Origin: JAWKWH01 sp040830725
GTDB lineage: Bacteria; Pseudomonadota; Alphaproteobacteria; Rhizobiales; Rhizobiaceae
Assembly: GCA_040830725.1 (NCBI GenBank)
Contig: JBFOMG010000011.1
Span: 1 to 64,000 of the forward strand
Length of the DNA stretch: 64,000 bases
Reading direction: 5' to 3'
Shown here: piece by piece, positions 1 to 8,398 of the stretch
How positions within the stretch are numbered: the first letter of the stretch is position 1
How the letters are laid out: the number at the start of each line of letters is the position of its first letter
Position numbers and translations under genes: made by a program
The notes under the pieces: model-generated
What the model was told of the DNA's origin: nothing
The model's database searches: none
What the model saw: only the letters and a program-made list of their open reading frames with translations

Positions 1-217
1 GTATTCCGCGTTCGGCAAGAAGCATTTCCGGTTTCAAGAGCTCTAACTGCAGCCGCACCGGCCTGAGTTCGCGGCGGGTCATTAAGTCGTCGTCGTCCCA
101 GGCAAGCCGGTATTCCGGTGCGCGGGTTTGTGGCGTATCCGGTACGGCCCGGGAACGCCGCCAATCCTCGTCTGAATGCGAAAGCGGCGTCCAGCCGTTG
201 TGCTCTTCTGGCTTCAT
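1..217 (-). CDS. LOG family (TIGR00730) Rossmann-fold protein, 5' part only
   Basis: The reverse strand from 217 reads MKPEEHNGWTPLSHSDEDW and later LQLELLKPEMLLAERGI with no stop, running off the left edge of the window. This N-terminal segment matches what I know of the rhizobial LOG/lysine-decarboxylase-like Rossmann proteins (cytokinin riboside monophosphate phosphoribohydrolase family), which often lie next to dapD. The catalytic PGGxGTxxE motif is outside the window, so activity cannot be judged. The start is ATG with GGGAAG about 5 bases upstream. It is divergent from dapD. Confidence 0.7.
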   Translation of the reverse strand, partial: MKPEEHNGWTPLSHSDEDWRRSRAVPDTPQTRAPEYRLAWDDDDLMTRRELRPVRLQLELLKPEMLLAERGI

Positions 218-276
218 CGGTCTTCCCATCCCTCGTTTTCGGGCAACAAGCACGCGAACCGTACAATTCGCCGCAA

Positions 277-305
277 TTGACCGCATTTCCTGCTTCGCAT
301 AGGTT
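277..305 (+). promoter_or_regulatory. possible dapD promoter
   Basis: TTGACC at 277-282 and TAGGTT at 300-305 are separated by 17 bases, in the gap between the divergent LOG gene and dapD. The -35 box is good and the -10 box is weak (T, A and last T match). The assignment is by position only. Confidence 0.3.
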
Positions 306-372
306 CCGCGCGAAACTGTTCCCGCCACTTTATCGGCGCACCCCTTAACACCACGCAAACGGAGTTCCGGTC

Positions 373-1227
373 ATGTCCAAGACTGACGCTGCCGCCCTTG
401 AGGCAATAATCGAAAAGGCTTTCGACGAACGTGACAGCGTCAGCACTGACACCAGGGGCGAGGTTCGTGACGCAGTTGAAGCGTCGCTCAATCTGCTCGA
501 CAACGGTTCTGCCCGTGTCGCAGAGCGGCAGGCGAATGGAGACTGGAAGGTCAATCAGTGGCTGAAGAAGGCCGTGTTGCTCTCCTTCCGCCTCAATCCG
601 ATGGAAATCATCAAGGGCGGTCCCGGTGACGCCGTCTGGTGGGACAAGGTTCCCTCCAAATTCGACGGCTGGAACGCCAACGAATTTGAAAATGCCGGCT
701 TTCGCGCAGTACCGAGCTGTGTCGTGCGCCGTTCCGCCTATGTCGCGCCGGGTGCCGTCCTGATGCCTTCATTCGTCAATCTCGGTGCCTATGTCGACAG
801 CGGCACAATGGTCGATACATGGGCGACCGTCGGTTCCTGTGCTCAAATAGGCAAGAATGTGCATCTTTCCGGCGGTGTTGGCATTGGCGGCGTTCTGGAG
901 CCGATGCAGGCCGGCCCCACGATCATCGAGGACAATTGCTTTATCGGCGCCCGCTCCGAAGTGGTTGAAGGCTGCATTGTCCGGGAGGGCGCGGTGCTCG
1001 GCATGGGCGTATTCATCGGCAAGTCGACAAAAATCGTCGATCGCGCCACCGGCGAGGTATTCTACGGCGAAATCCCGGCCTATTCCGTGGTCGTGGCAGG
1101 TTCGACCCCAGGCAAGAATATTCCCGGTGAAAAATGGGGCCCGTCGCTCTACTGCGCCGTCATCGTCAAGCGCGTCGATGAGAAAACCAGGTCCAAGACT
1201 TCAATCAACGAATTGTTGAGAGATTGA
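373..1227 (+). CDS. dapD: 2,3,4,5-tetrahydropyridine-2,6-dicarboxylate N-succinyltransferase
   Basis: This 284-residue protein has the family's normal length. DapD transfers succinyl from succinyl-CoA to tetrahydrodipicolinate in the succinylase branch of lysine and meso-diaminopimelate synthesis, in the cytoplasm as a homotrimer. The sequence shows the N-terminal helical domain (to about residue 95) and then a left-handed beta-helix of hexapeptide repeats, including the stretch SFVNLGAYVDSGTMVDTWA and GGVGIGGVLEP. The start is ATG with GGAG eight bases upstream (361-364). In many rhizobia dapE lies nearby; here the next genes are DUF805 proteins and no dapE is seen. Confidence 0.97.
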   Translation: MSKTDAAALEAIIEKAFDERDSVSTDTRGEVRDAVEASLNLLDNGSARVAERQANGDWKVNQWLKKAVLLSFRLNPMEIIKGGPGDAVWWDKVPSKFDGWNANEFENAGFRAVPSCVVRRSAYVAPGAVLMPSFVNLGAYVDSGTMVDTWATVGSCAQIGKNVHLSGGVGIGGVLEPMQAGPTIIEDNCFIGARSEVVEGCIVREGAVLGMGVFIGKSTKIVDRATGEVFYGEIPAYSVVVAGSTPGKNIPGEKWGPSLYCAVIVKRVDEKTRSKTSINELLRD

Positions 1228-1294
1228 TATTTTTGCCGACTCACAGCAGGTTGCGCAGCCGGGACGACTGAAAACCGACCTGTTGGAGGGTGAC

Positions 1295-1630
1295 ATGGAC
1301 TGGAAATATTTATTCACGAGTTATGAGGGACGGATAAACCGCGCGCAGTTTTGGGCAGGCGTTGGTGTCATGATCGCGATTAGTATTGTCGTCAATATCA
1401 TCGATGTGATGGTGGGTACCGAAGGCATATTGGGGCTCATCGTCGGATTGGCCATGTTATATTTCGCTTTGGCGGTTTACGCCAAACGTTGGCACGATCG
1501 CGATAAATCAGGATGGTGGAGCTTGATCATGCTTGTACCGGTCATCGGATTCGTCTGGTTTTTGGTAGAGTGTGGAATTCTGCCGGGAACGCAAGGGGCT
1601 AACAGATTTGGGCCAGACCCCCTCGCATAA
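1295..1630 (+). CDS. DUF805 small membrane protein (first copy)
   Basis: This 111-residue inner-membrane protein begins MDWKYLFTSYEGRINRAQFW, the usual DUF805 opening, followed by about three hydrophobic segments and the family ending GTQGANRFGPDPL. The ATG at 1295 is chosen because GGAGG (1285-1289) sits six bases upstream; a TTG at 1283 is in frame but would use the ribosome-binding site as coding sequence. No biochemical function is known for the family. It lies about 70 bases after dapD and is followed, in another frame, by a second DUF805 domain. Confidence 0.85.
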   Translation: MDWKYLFTSYEGRINRAQFWAGVGVMIAISIVVNIIDVMVGTEGILGLIVGLAMLYFALAVYAKRWHDRDKSGWWSLIMLVPVIGFVWFLVECGILPGTQGANRFGPDPLA

Positions 1631-2003
1631 CATATCCGAACAACTCGTTTGGCTGTTTTTCAGATTTGACGGCCGCATCAGCCGTGCGGCCTATTTTCTG
1701 TCCGGCCTGTTGATGGCGGTAATCCAGCTTTTCATGCTTTATCGCTTCAGTCTGGTGCCGGAAGAGAGCAGCGAAGGGGCACTGTGGGCCTTCGGCTTCT
1801 GGGTCGTCGGGTTCTTGTCGATTTGGTGCGGATTTGCCCTCGGCGTCAAACGCGTGCACGACTTTGGCAAACCTGGCGCGCTTGCGTTGACCCTGTTCAT
1901 ACCGGTGGCGACACTGATCGCATTCATTGTATTCTGCATCTGGCCTGGAGACACTGGTGCCAATGCCTACGGCCCCCGAACAAACGCACGATCGTCGGGC
2001 TGA
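1572..2003 (+). CDS. DUF805 small membrane protein (second copy, shifted frame)
   Basis: The reading frame carries a second complete DUF805 domain: FRFDGRISRAAYFLSG, three hydrophobic segments, CIWPGDTGANAYGP near the end. The domain proper begins around base 1650. The only good start upstream is GTG at 1572, inside the end of the first DUF805 gene, and its first 25 residues look like out-of-frame sequence of that gene. The two ORFs are joined in frame by loss of one base in the C run at 1618-1622, so this may be the second half of a two-domain DUF805 protein broken by a frameshift or a sequencing error, or a translationally coupled gene. The start is therefore uncertain. Confidence 0.7.
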   Translation: MEFCRERKGLTDLGQTPSHNISEQLVWLFFRFDGRISRAAYFLSGLLMAVIQLFMLYRFSLVPEESSEGALWAFGFWVVGFLSIWCGFALGVKRVHDFGKPGALALTLFIPVATLIAFIVFCIWPGDTGANAYGPRTNARSSG

Positions 2004-2006
2004 TTC

Positions 2007-2708
2007 ATGCCCTACCGCACTGTAAACGCCGATCACATTATCGAAACCGCGCGCACGCTTGAAATGCGCATCAGTGAGCGATTTCCCGATGCCAGCCTTT
2101 GCGGTGTCGCTGTAGAGCTTATCTCGCTGGGCATCGACACCAAAGCCGGTGCCAAGAAACTCGAGGAACCGATTTGGTGGCTGCGGGCAGTGATCGCGTT
2201 GATCATCATTTTGGGCGGCGTCATCTTCTTGTACCTCGCAAGCGAGTTTCCCGTCGAAGGACTGGATGCCGGTACGATCGATATCGTGCAGGGAATCGAG
2301 GCCGGGTTGAACACGGTCGTGCTGGCCGGTGCCGGGTTCTTCTTCCTCGTCAAGGGCGAAGAACGCATCAAACAGAAACGCGTGCTCAAGGGCCTGCATG
2401 GATTGCGCTCGCTGATCCATGTCATCGACATGCACCAATTGACCAAGGATCCCTCCGCGCTGTCCAACAGTTTTGTCCGCACCAAGAGTTCACCGAAACG
2501 CACAATGGATGCCGCAGCACTTACCCGATATCTCGACTATTGTTCCGAGCTGCTTTCGCTGACCGGCAAATTTGCCGCGCTCTATGCCCAGTCGGTAAAC
2601 GATCGTGTCGTCGTTGAAGCGGTCAACGACGTTGAGACGCTGGGCACCAATCTCAGCCGCAAAATTTGGCAAAAGATCATGCTGATCGAGAAAAAAACGT
2701 CGATGTGA
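2007..2708 (+). CDS. hypothetical membrane protein, two membrane segments
   Basis: I do not recognise a named family. The 233-residue product has a soluble N-terminal stretch of about 55 residues, then two hydrophobic segments: WWLRAVIALIIILGGVIFLY near residue 60 and NTVVLAGAGFFFLV near residue 110. A basic linker (KGEERIKQKRVLKGLHGLR) follows, and then a helical C-terminal domain of about 110 residues that is probably cytoplasmic. It starts three bases after the second DUF805 frame, suggesting co-transcription. The gene downstream is convergent. Confidence 0.75.
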   Translation: MPYRTVNADHIIETARTLEMRISERFPDASLCGVAVELISLGIDTKAGAKKLEEPIWWLRAVIALIIILGGVIFLYLASEFPVEGLDAGTIDIVQGIEAGLNTVVLAGAGFFFLVKGEERIKQKRVLKGLHGLRSLIHVIDMHQLTKDPSALSNSFVRTKSSPKRTMDAAALTRYLDYCSELLSLTGKFAALYAQSVNDRVVVEAVNDVETLGTNLSRKIWQKIMLIEKKTSM

Positions 2709-2822
2709 CGCTTCGGCCGGTCTGGCAGATACCGGTAAACTGCACCGCAGCTTGTTAGCTTGCCTTTTCAACCGATCAACGCTGCACCGCGAAACCCTGA
2801 TGCGATCGACCGTGCAGGTAAA

Positions 2823-4088
2823 TCAATTCGTCAACCGCATGCGGTTTATTGCAGAACCGATAGTTTGCAGTACCATGCCAAGATTGGACGTTGTGGCTTC
2901 AAAATATCGTCCGTGACCTGACACGCAATCTTCAAGATATTCGTGCATCGCAACATCCTTTGGCTTGAATCCAAAGGCGACCGTGGAAACATGAATATTG
3001 TCCTGGAATCCCATCTTCTCACAAATTTTCATGAAATTTGACAATGCGATCGCGCGGCCTTCACTCTCACCCAATCTTCCTTCCGGCCCAGTCCAACGGA
3101 AGGCTACTCCATCGGTAAGTATGATCATGTGTTTGGTTGTGTCGTTGCTAAAATCAAGTGGATAGAGATCACTGTCACTTCCAGACACAAACTGTCCGCG
3201 CCACGTGGGAGATAACGCCCGATAGGCCCACATTGTAGCTATATCGGTGGATGTACCTCTCTTGGTGGAATCATCATCAAGATCAGCAATGATTTGCTTC
3301 ATAGGGGCGGGATCATACTCAAAAAATGACGATGTGGCGGTATCTTCCGGGCAATAATTTGCTCTACTGGCAAATGCTTCGTACTCTCCCGGTGGGATCG
3401 GAAACATATCGCCGGAACGAACCTGTTCATCGCTTTCGTGCGCGAAACAGCCAAAGTAATTGCTGGATTCTTCATCATCCAGCCAGCCCTGATAGTCGTC
3501 CCCAAAATGGATCGTTTCCCCGTAAAGCAGGATAGAGGTCCGGATATCCTCGTTCGGTTGCCCATCCGGGTAAAGCAAGTCGATCAGTTCCGTCAGCGCA
3601 CCCTTCATGCTTGCCAGTTTTCCATCCCATTTCATCGAAAGTGAAATGTCAGCGACGATGACCAACTCGACGGCGGTGGTGCTTGCCGTCGAGGCTGAGG
3701 CAACCTGAAAATCCATATCGGGAATCCCGATCACACTCATAAGTGAGGTTTCCATCGATCCATCCAGCGATACGCTGACGGTGCGAACGCCATTTTGCTC
3801 CGCCAAATTGATCGTCAAAGTTACGAGATCGGGATCTCCAACACTTTCAAACTCGCCCTCGAAGAAGGCGGTTCCAACTGCTTTTGCCTCGTCATCGCTT
3901 TTTCCGTCCATGAGCGCGCGAAGTGTCGCCATGGCAACAATGTCGGCGATATCCTGTGCTTTGGTTTTTGTGTTGTTCAGACGGGAGACATCCAACGCAA
4001 TTCCTGCGGTCGCCATCAGAACCAACGACAGAACAGCGAGCATAGGAGCGATCGACGCATCGTTGCTGCGCAAAAATCCGGTTTGCAT
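2823..4088 (-). CDS. TadG-like pilus-assembly/von Willebrand factor A protein
   Basis: The 421-residue protein starts with the Tad/TadG N-terminal pattern: a short polar lead, one hydrophobic segment (APMLAVLSLVLMATAGIALD), then a helix rich in T, K, Q and D. A von Willebrand A domain follows from about residue 140, with a complete metal-site DxSxS motif at 147-151 (DISLS), a threonine in GTSTDIA and an aspartate in IILTDG. TadG proteins are envelope proteins linked to Flp pili. No other tad genes are in the window, so this copy is an orphan and its role is open. The ATG has GGGGG upstream. Confidence 0.85.
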   Translation of the reverse strand: MQTGFLRSNDASIAPMLAVLSLVLMATAGIALDVSRLNNTKTKAQDIADIVAMATLRALMDGKSDDEAKAVGTAFFEGEFESVGDPDLVTLTINLAEQNGVRTVSVSLDGSMETSLMSVIGIPDMDFQVASASTASTTAVELVIVADISLSMKWDGKLASMKGALTELIDLLYPDGQPNEDIRTSILLYGETIHFGDDYQGWLDDEESSNYFGCFAHESDEQVRSGDMFPIPPGEYEAFASRANYCPEDTATSSFFEYDPAPMKQIIADLDDDSTKRGTSTDIATMWAYRALSPTWRGQFVSGSDSDLYPLDFSNDTTKHMIILTDGVAFRWTGPEGRLGESEGRAIALSNFMKICEKMGFQDNIHVSTVAFGFKPKDVAMHEYLEDCVSGHGRYFEATTSNLGMVLQTIGSAINRMRLTN

Positions 4089-4127
4089 CTCAGAACCCCC
4101 AAACGAGTTGCAGAACTTTCCTCCTGT

Positions 4128-4240
4128 TTAGGACAAATACTTTAAGTAATTTATAATATATATTAATTTAGCCTAATATTATATTATGCTAATAAAGATA
4201 ATACATTTAATGAATGATCAACAAATCAGTATATCTATGT
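4128..4240. other. very AT-rich intergenic tract
   Basis: Between the start of the TadG-like gene and the end of engB the sequence becomes strikingly AT-rich, densest at 4141-4200 (for example TTTATAATATATATTAATTT), in a genome whose genes are GC-rich. It probably contains the promoter of the minus-strand TadG-like gene. I cannot assign specific boxes. Such tracts can be H-NS/MucR-type silencing targets or recombination junctions; neither is shown. Confidence 0.5.
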
Positions 4241-4298
4241 CGACCGCTATATTTGCGCGCGATATTTCTGTTTTCCATGAATTCCTGGCAGTCTGCGC

Positions 4299-4919
4299 TC
4301 AGCCAGCCGATCGCAAAATGGCAGCGCGCAATTCATCAATGCCGAGGCCCTTCTCGGCAGAAGTCGCAATAATTTCCGGAAAGGCCGCGCCGCGCCGTTT
4401 GATCTTGGCCTGCGTATCGGCAACAAGACGCTCTACCGCAGGCTGCTTGATCTTGTCTGCCTTGGTCAGAACGATCTGGTAGGAGACAGCCGCCTTGTCG
4501 AGCAGGTCGAGAACCTCCTCGTCATTGGCTTTGATGCCGTGCCGGGCGTCGATCAAAACGAAAACCCGCTTCAATGTCACGCGCCCGCGCAAATAGTCAA
4601 ACACCAGTTTCGTCCACTGCTGCACCTGGGCTTTTGGTGCCTTTGCAAAACCGTATCCCGGCATGTCGACAAGCGCCAGCGGGGGCAGATCGTCGGCAGA
4701 GCCGGAATATCCGTCCGGAACAAAATAGTTCAGCTCCTGGGTACGGCCCGGCGTATTGGAGGTTCGAGCCAATCCTCTTTGGCCAACCAGCGCATTGATC
4801 AGTGACGACTTGCCGACATTCGAACGGCCGGCAAAGGCAATCTCCGCCGGGCCCTCGGGCGGAAGAAATTTCATCGAGGGTACGCCGCGAACAAATATCC
4901 AGTTGCGCGGAAACGACAT
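4299..4919 (-). CDS. engB: ribosome-biogenesis GTPase EngB (YsxC/YihA)
   Basis: EngB is a small TRAFAC-class GTPase needed for assembly of the 50S ribosomal subunit. The sequence shows G1 GRSNVGKSS, the switch region with NTPGRTQELN, G3 DMPGYGFA and G4 LTKADK in the right order, in 206 residues. The frame is open up to 4973, which would overlap the end of yidC; ATG at 4919, 23 bases after the yidC stop, gives the usual length and the start MSFPRNWIFVRGV. It is the last gene of the rpmH-rnpA-yidC-engB operon. In many rhizobia argB follows, but here it does not. Confidence 0.93.
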   Translation of the reverse strand: MSFPRNWIFVRGVPSMKFLPPEGPAEIAFAGRSNVGKSSLINALVGQRGLARTSNTPGRTQELNYFVPDGYSGSADDLPPLALVDMPGYGFAKAPKAQVQQWTKLVFDYLRGRVTLKRVFVLIDARHGIKANDEEVLDLLDKAAVSYQIVLTKADKIKQPAVERLVADTQAKIKRRGAAFPEIIATSAEKGLGIDELRAAILRSAG

Positions 4920-4941
4920 GTAACAGTACCGGAAATCCCGC

Positions 4942-6723
4942 CTATTCGGCGGGTGTCTCGGGTTTCTTGGCAAACAACCCTTTCAGATTGTCCCAAAGCT
5001 CGATCTTGGCGCCGTTGCGCTTCATGATCACACCCTGCTGCAGGATCGACAGGAAATTGTTCCAGGCCCAGTAGATCACCAGTCCGGCCGGGAACGTCGC
5101 CAGCATGAAGGTGAAGACAACCGGCATCCATTTGAAGATCATCGCCTGCGTCGGATCCGGCGGCGTCGGGTTCATCTGCATTTGCAGGAACATGGTAATG
5201 CCCATCAGCAACGGCCAAACGCCGATCAGCAGGAATGACGGAACATCATAAGGCAACAGGCCGAAGAGGTTGAAAATTGATGTCGGATCGGGCGCCGCCA
5301 AGTCCCTTATCCAGCCGTAGAACGGCGCATGGCGCATTTCCAGCGTCACAAACAGCACCTTGTAGAGCGCAAAGAAGACCGGGATCTGGATCAGGATCGG
5401 CCAGCAGCCGGCGAGCGGATTGATCTTCTCTTTCTTGTAGAGCTCCATCATCGCCTGCTGTTGCTTCATCTTGTCGTCGCCGAACTTCTCCTTGATTTCC
5501 ATCATCGCCGGCTGGACAACCTTCATCCGCGCCATGGACGCGTAGGATTTGTTGGCAAGCGGGAAGAAGACGAGCTTGACCAAAACCGTAGTACCCAGAA
5601 TTGCCAGGCCAAAATTGCCCAGCAGCTTGAACAGCCAGTCAATCAGATAGAACAGCGGCTTGGTGATGAAGTGAAACCAGCCCCAGTCGATCATCAGCTC
5701 AAATTGGCGAATACCGTGGTCGACCTCGTAGCCATCAATGACCGACACTTGTTTTGCGCCGGCGAACACAAGGGTCTCGATGGTTTCGCTCGCACCTGGC
5801 TGAACGACAAACTCATCCGAAAGATAGTCGCTCTGATACCGCCCACCATTACTTTCAAACCAGGAGAAGCGCGGCTGAAAGGGCCGGTCTTTTGCCGGAA
5901 CTGTCGCCACAGCCCAATACTTGTCAGTGAATCCAAGCCATCCGTCATTCGATTTACCCGGCTTGACCTGCTTGTCTTCAACGAGATCATCATAGTCGAT
6001 TTCTTGCAGGCCTTCTTCGCCGGTCACACCTATCAATCCCTCATGCAGGATGAAAAACCCAGCGATCTCCGGTTCCTCCAGGCGGGTGATGCGCCCGTAA
6101 TTGGCAAGTGCGACCGCACCGCCGGAATTGTTGGTGACGCTGTCTGAAATGGTGAACAGGTAATCTTCGTCTATCGAAATGGTCCGGTCGAAAACCAGGC
6201 CGTTGCCATTGTTATAGGTCAGGGTAACAGGCGTGGATGGCGTAAGCATTTGGCCGATCTTGACAGTCCAAATGGTGTCGGCGCCGGGATAGAGTTTCTG
6301 GTCACCCGCCCCTGTATAGCCAATTTCGGTAAAATAGCCCTGGCCGCCATTGACCGGCTCCAAAAGCGTGATTCTGGGCGAATTCGGCTCAACCGTTACC
6401 CGGTAGTCATTCAGGATCAGGTCATCCAGTCGGGCACCGGCCAAATTGATCGAACCGGAAAGTTTTGGTGTTTCGATCTTAACGCGCGCCGCTTTGGCCT
6501 GCTCGGTACCCGCATCCGGCACATCATCAGCTGCCCCTTCCGGCTGCGGAATTGACGGATCGGTACCGGCGTTCTCCGGCTTCTTGGCCTCCTCGCGTTC
6601 GGCCTCGATGCGCTGTGCTTCGCGCTGCGCCTCGATGCGCGGGTTCATGTAAAGGATCTGCCACGCAGTCAGGATAATCACCGACAGTACGATTGTGATG
6701 AAGAAATTGCGGTTATTTTCCAT
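4942..6723 (-). CDS. yidC: membrane protein insertase YidC
   Basis: YidC inserts and folds inner-membrane proteins alone or with SecYEG. The 593-residue protein has the Gram-negative layout: an N-terminal membrane anchor (IVLSVIILTAWQILYM), a charged linker rich in E, A and R (about 30-75), a large periplasmic beta-domain (about 80-345), and the conserved C-terminal insertase core from about residue 365, with KLVFFPLANKSYASMARMK, the hydrophilic-groove region and further membrane segments. It begins two bases after the rnpA stop, in the conserved rpmH-rnpA-yidC order. Confidence 0.97.
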   Translation of the reverse strand: MENNRNFFITIVLSVIILTAWQILYMNPRIEAQREAQRIEAEREEAKKPENAGTDPSIPQPEGAADDVPDAGTEQAKAARVKIETPKLSGSINLAGARLDDLILNDYRVTVEPNSPRITLLEPVNGGQGYFTEIGYTGAGDQKLYPGADTIWTVKIGQMLTPSTPVTLTYNNGNGLVFDRTISIDEDYLFTISDSVTNNSGGAVALANYGRITRLEEPEIAGFFILHEGLIGVTGEEGLQEIDYDDLVEDKQVKPGKSNDGWLGFTDKYWAVATVPAKDRPFQPRFSWFESNGGRYQSDYLSDEFVVQPGASETIETLVFAGAKQVSVIDGYEVDHGIRQFELMIDWGWFHFITKPLFYLIDWLFKLLGNFGLAILGTTVLVKLVFFPLANKSYASMARMKVVQPAMMEIKEKFGDDKMKQQQAMMELYKKEKINPLAGCWPILIQIPVFFALYKVLFVTLEMRHAPFYGWIRDLAAPDPTSIFNLFGLLPYDVPSFLLIGVWPLLMGITMFLQMQMNPTPPDPTQAMIFKWMPVVFTFMLATFPAGLVIYWAWNNFLSILQQGVIMKRNGAKIELWDNLKGLFAKKPETPAE

Positions 6724-6724
6724 C

Positions 6725-7087
6725 TCAAGCCCTGCTCGATCGATTGCCGCCGTTACGAATGCGCTGTGAAAGCTCGCCTTTCAGCACATCAAAGGAAACA
6801 TTCAGGATTTCTTGCCGTCCGACGATGACATAGTCATTGCCGGCCGCCATGTCACGTGCTGCGTGAGTGCGCACTGCCTCTCGAATACGCCGCCGGATGC
6901 GGTTGCGCTCCACAGCATTGCCCTGCTTCTTGGTCACAGTGGTTCCAAAGCGGGCAGGCCCAGTGTCGCCGCGATCCAGAACCTCCAGCAAAAACAGCCT
7001 GCCGCGGCGTTTTTCACCACGCTGGACGGCCAGGAATTCCCGGCGCTTTCGAAGTTTGTTCGGACCTTGCCGGCCGCGCTCCGGCAT
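6725..7087 (-). CDS. rnpA: ribonuclease P protein component
   Basis: RnpA is the small basic protein subunit of RNase P, which trims tRNA 5' ends. The 120-residue product has the family signature GNAVERNRIRRRIREAV (RNR motif) in the middle and the upstream FGTTVTKKQG strand. It sits 11 bases downstream of rpmH and directly abuts yidC (one base between its stop and the yidC ATG), so the three are surely co-transcribed. Confidence 0.96.
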   Translation of the reverse strand: MPERGRQGPNKLRKRREFLAVQRGEKRRGRLFLLEVLDRGDTGPARFGTTVTKKQGNAVERNRIRRRIREAVRTHAARDMAAGNDYVIVGRQEILNVSFDVLKGELSQRIRNGGNRSSRA

Positions 7088-7098
7088 GGAATGCGGGC

Positions 7099-7233
7099 CT
7101 AGGCCGAGAGCCGTTTGCGCCCGCGGGCGCGGCGATTGGCTAGAACCTTGCGGCCGCCTTTGGTTGCCAGACGCGCGCGGAAACCATGCCGGCGCTTGCG
7201 GACGAGTTTGGACGGTTGGTAGGTACGCTTCAT
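7099..7233 (-). CDS. rpmH: 50S ribosomal protein L34
   Basis: A 44-codon frame on the minus strand encodes a highly basic protein beginning MKRTYQPSKLVRKRRHGF and ending GRKRLSA, the unmistakable L34 sequence with GRKVLANRRARGR. It is short enough to be missed by ORF callers. It is the first gene of the rpmH-rnpA-yidC-engB operon and lies about 113 bases downstream of a strong promoter. Confidence 0.98.
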   Translation of the reverse strand: MKRTYQPSKLVRKRRHGFRARLATKGGRKVLANRRARGRKRLSA

Positions 7234-7346
7234 TTATTTAAACACCGCGGCGTGCGGCCCTTCTTGATGTCTGTTTCCGGGAACAGGGGTCTCCAAAATT
7301 CCGGCGCAAGCACTGCTTCGCCGGGCGATACCCGAGCGTGAGCGGG

Positions 7347-7375
7347 CTTATAGTCAGTAGCGGAAATCAAGTCAA
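7347..7375 (-). promoter_or_regulatory. sigma-70 promoter of the rpmH operon
   Basis: On the minus strand TTGACT (7375-7370) and TATAAG (7352-7347) are separated by exactly 17 bases. This is close to the sigma-70 consensus and would start transcription near 7340, leaving a leader of about 105 bases before rpmH. The rest of the 7234-7570 gap contains no gene I can support. Confidence 0.75.
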
Positions 7376-7570
7376 TCACGGCGTTGACATCAAATGAGCG
7401 ACGAGATGACGCCGTAATCACGAAGCGGTGAGACATCAGATAGCCTGGGTCAAAACGAGGTGAGACATGCTATCGGAGCCTTGTACTGTCCTCCAACCTC
7501 CGCCATGTGAGGTCCATCTTAACCGTCGTCGGATACGGTGGAAAACGAAATGGCAGATGGAGAGCAGCGG

Positions 7571-8341
7571 ATGTCGCAAGAGGCTATCGTGACCGGAGTA
7601 AACGAGCAAAGTCAGCAGCAGACCCGCAAATCGCCATTAGGCCGTTTTGCTCCGATTATCATTATCGCGGCTGGCCTCGCCTTTGGATACATGATGGGCT
7701 GGCACCAATTCTTGTCGCTCGACTATCTGGTTGAAAGCCGCGACATGCTCAAAGAGATGGTCGCTGCCCACTACTTCTCGGCGATATTTGGCTTTATTGC
7801 TGTCTATGCGCTGGCGACAGCGTTTTCGTTTCCGGCCGCCTCTATCCTGACCATCTTCGCCGGCTTTCTGTTTGGCTGGCTGGTTGGCGGCGCCGCCGCA
7901 ATCATCGGCGCGACCATCGGTGCCACCGCGATCTTCATCGCTGCCCGCACCGCCTTTGGCGATTTCCTCAAGGAGAAGGTCGGCGGCAAGGTCGCCAAAC
8001 TGGCCAAGGGTTTTGAGGAAGACGCATTTTCCTACCTGTTTGTGCTCAGATTGGCGCCGATATTTCCCTTCTTTGTCATGAACATCGCCCCGGCACTGTT
8101 CAATGTTCCGTTGCGCACATATATCGCCGCAACATTCCTCGGCATCATCCCCGGCGGAATGGCCTATGCCTATCTGGGTCAGGGTCTCGACAGCGTCATC
8201 GTCGCCGCTGCGGAAGCCGGGCGCGAAGTCACAATCAAGGATATTGTCACCACCGAGATTGTGCTCGCATTTGCCGCATTGGCGCTTGTTGCCGCCATCC
8301 CCACTATCGTAAAGAAGATTCGCGGCAACAAACTCGCCTGA
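7571..8341 (+). CDS. TVP38/TMEM64 (DedA-like) membrane protein
   Basis: The product is a polytopic inner-membrane protein of the TVP38/TMEM64 (SNARE-associated, DedA-like) family. It shows about six hydrophobic segments, the re-entrant-loop style motif FAGFLFGWLVGGAAAIIGA and the family stretch RLAPIFPFFVMNIAPALF. Family members are thought to move lipids across membranes; the substrate here is unknown. ATG at 7571 is preferred because GGAG lies eight bases upstream; ATG 7550 and GTG 7538 are in frame. It is followed by a flavoprotein disulfide reductase, a pairing often seen in bacteria, which suggests a functional link. Confidence 0.9.
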   Translation: MSQEAIVTGVNEQSQQQTRKSPLGRFAPIIIIAAGLAFGYMMGWHQFLSLDYLVESRDMLKEMVAAHYFSAIFGFIAVYALATAFSFPAASILTIFAGFLFGWLVGGAAAIIGATIGATAIFIAARTAFGDFLKEKVGGKVAKLAKGFEEDAFSYLFVLRLAPIFPFFVMNIAPALFNVPLRTYIAATFLGIIPGGMAYAYLGQGLDSVIVAAAEAGREVTIKDIVTTEIVLAFAALALVAAIPTIVKKIRGNKLA

Positions 8342-8398
8342 ACGAGTAGACCCACTTCATCCGGAATAACAGCGTCAACCAGGGAGCCTGCACGCGCC

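Noticed and set aside
118..348. 76-codon plus-strand frame before dapD
   Set aside because: It is largely antisense to the LOG-family gene start and covers the dapD promoter region; no ribosome-binding site or domain.
1599..2438. 279-codon open frame on the minus strand
   Set aside because: It is antisense to the DUF805 and two-segment membrane protein genes; the charged translation mirrors hydrophobic segments.
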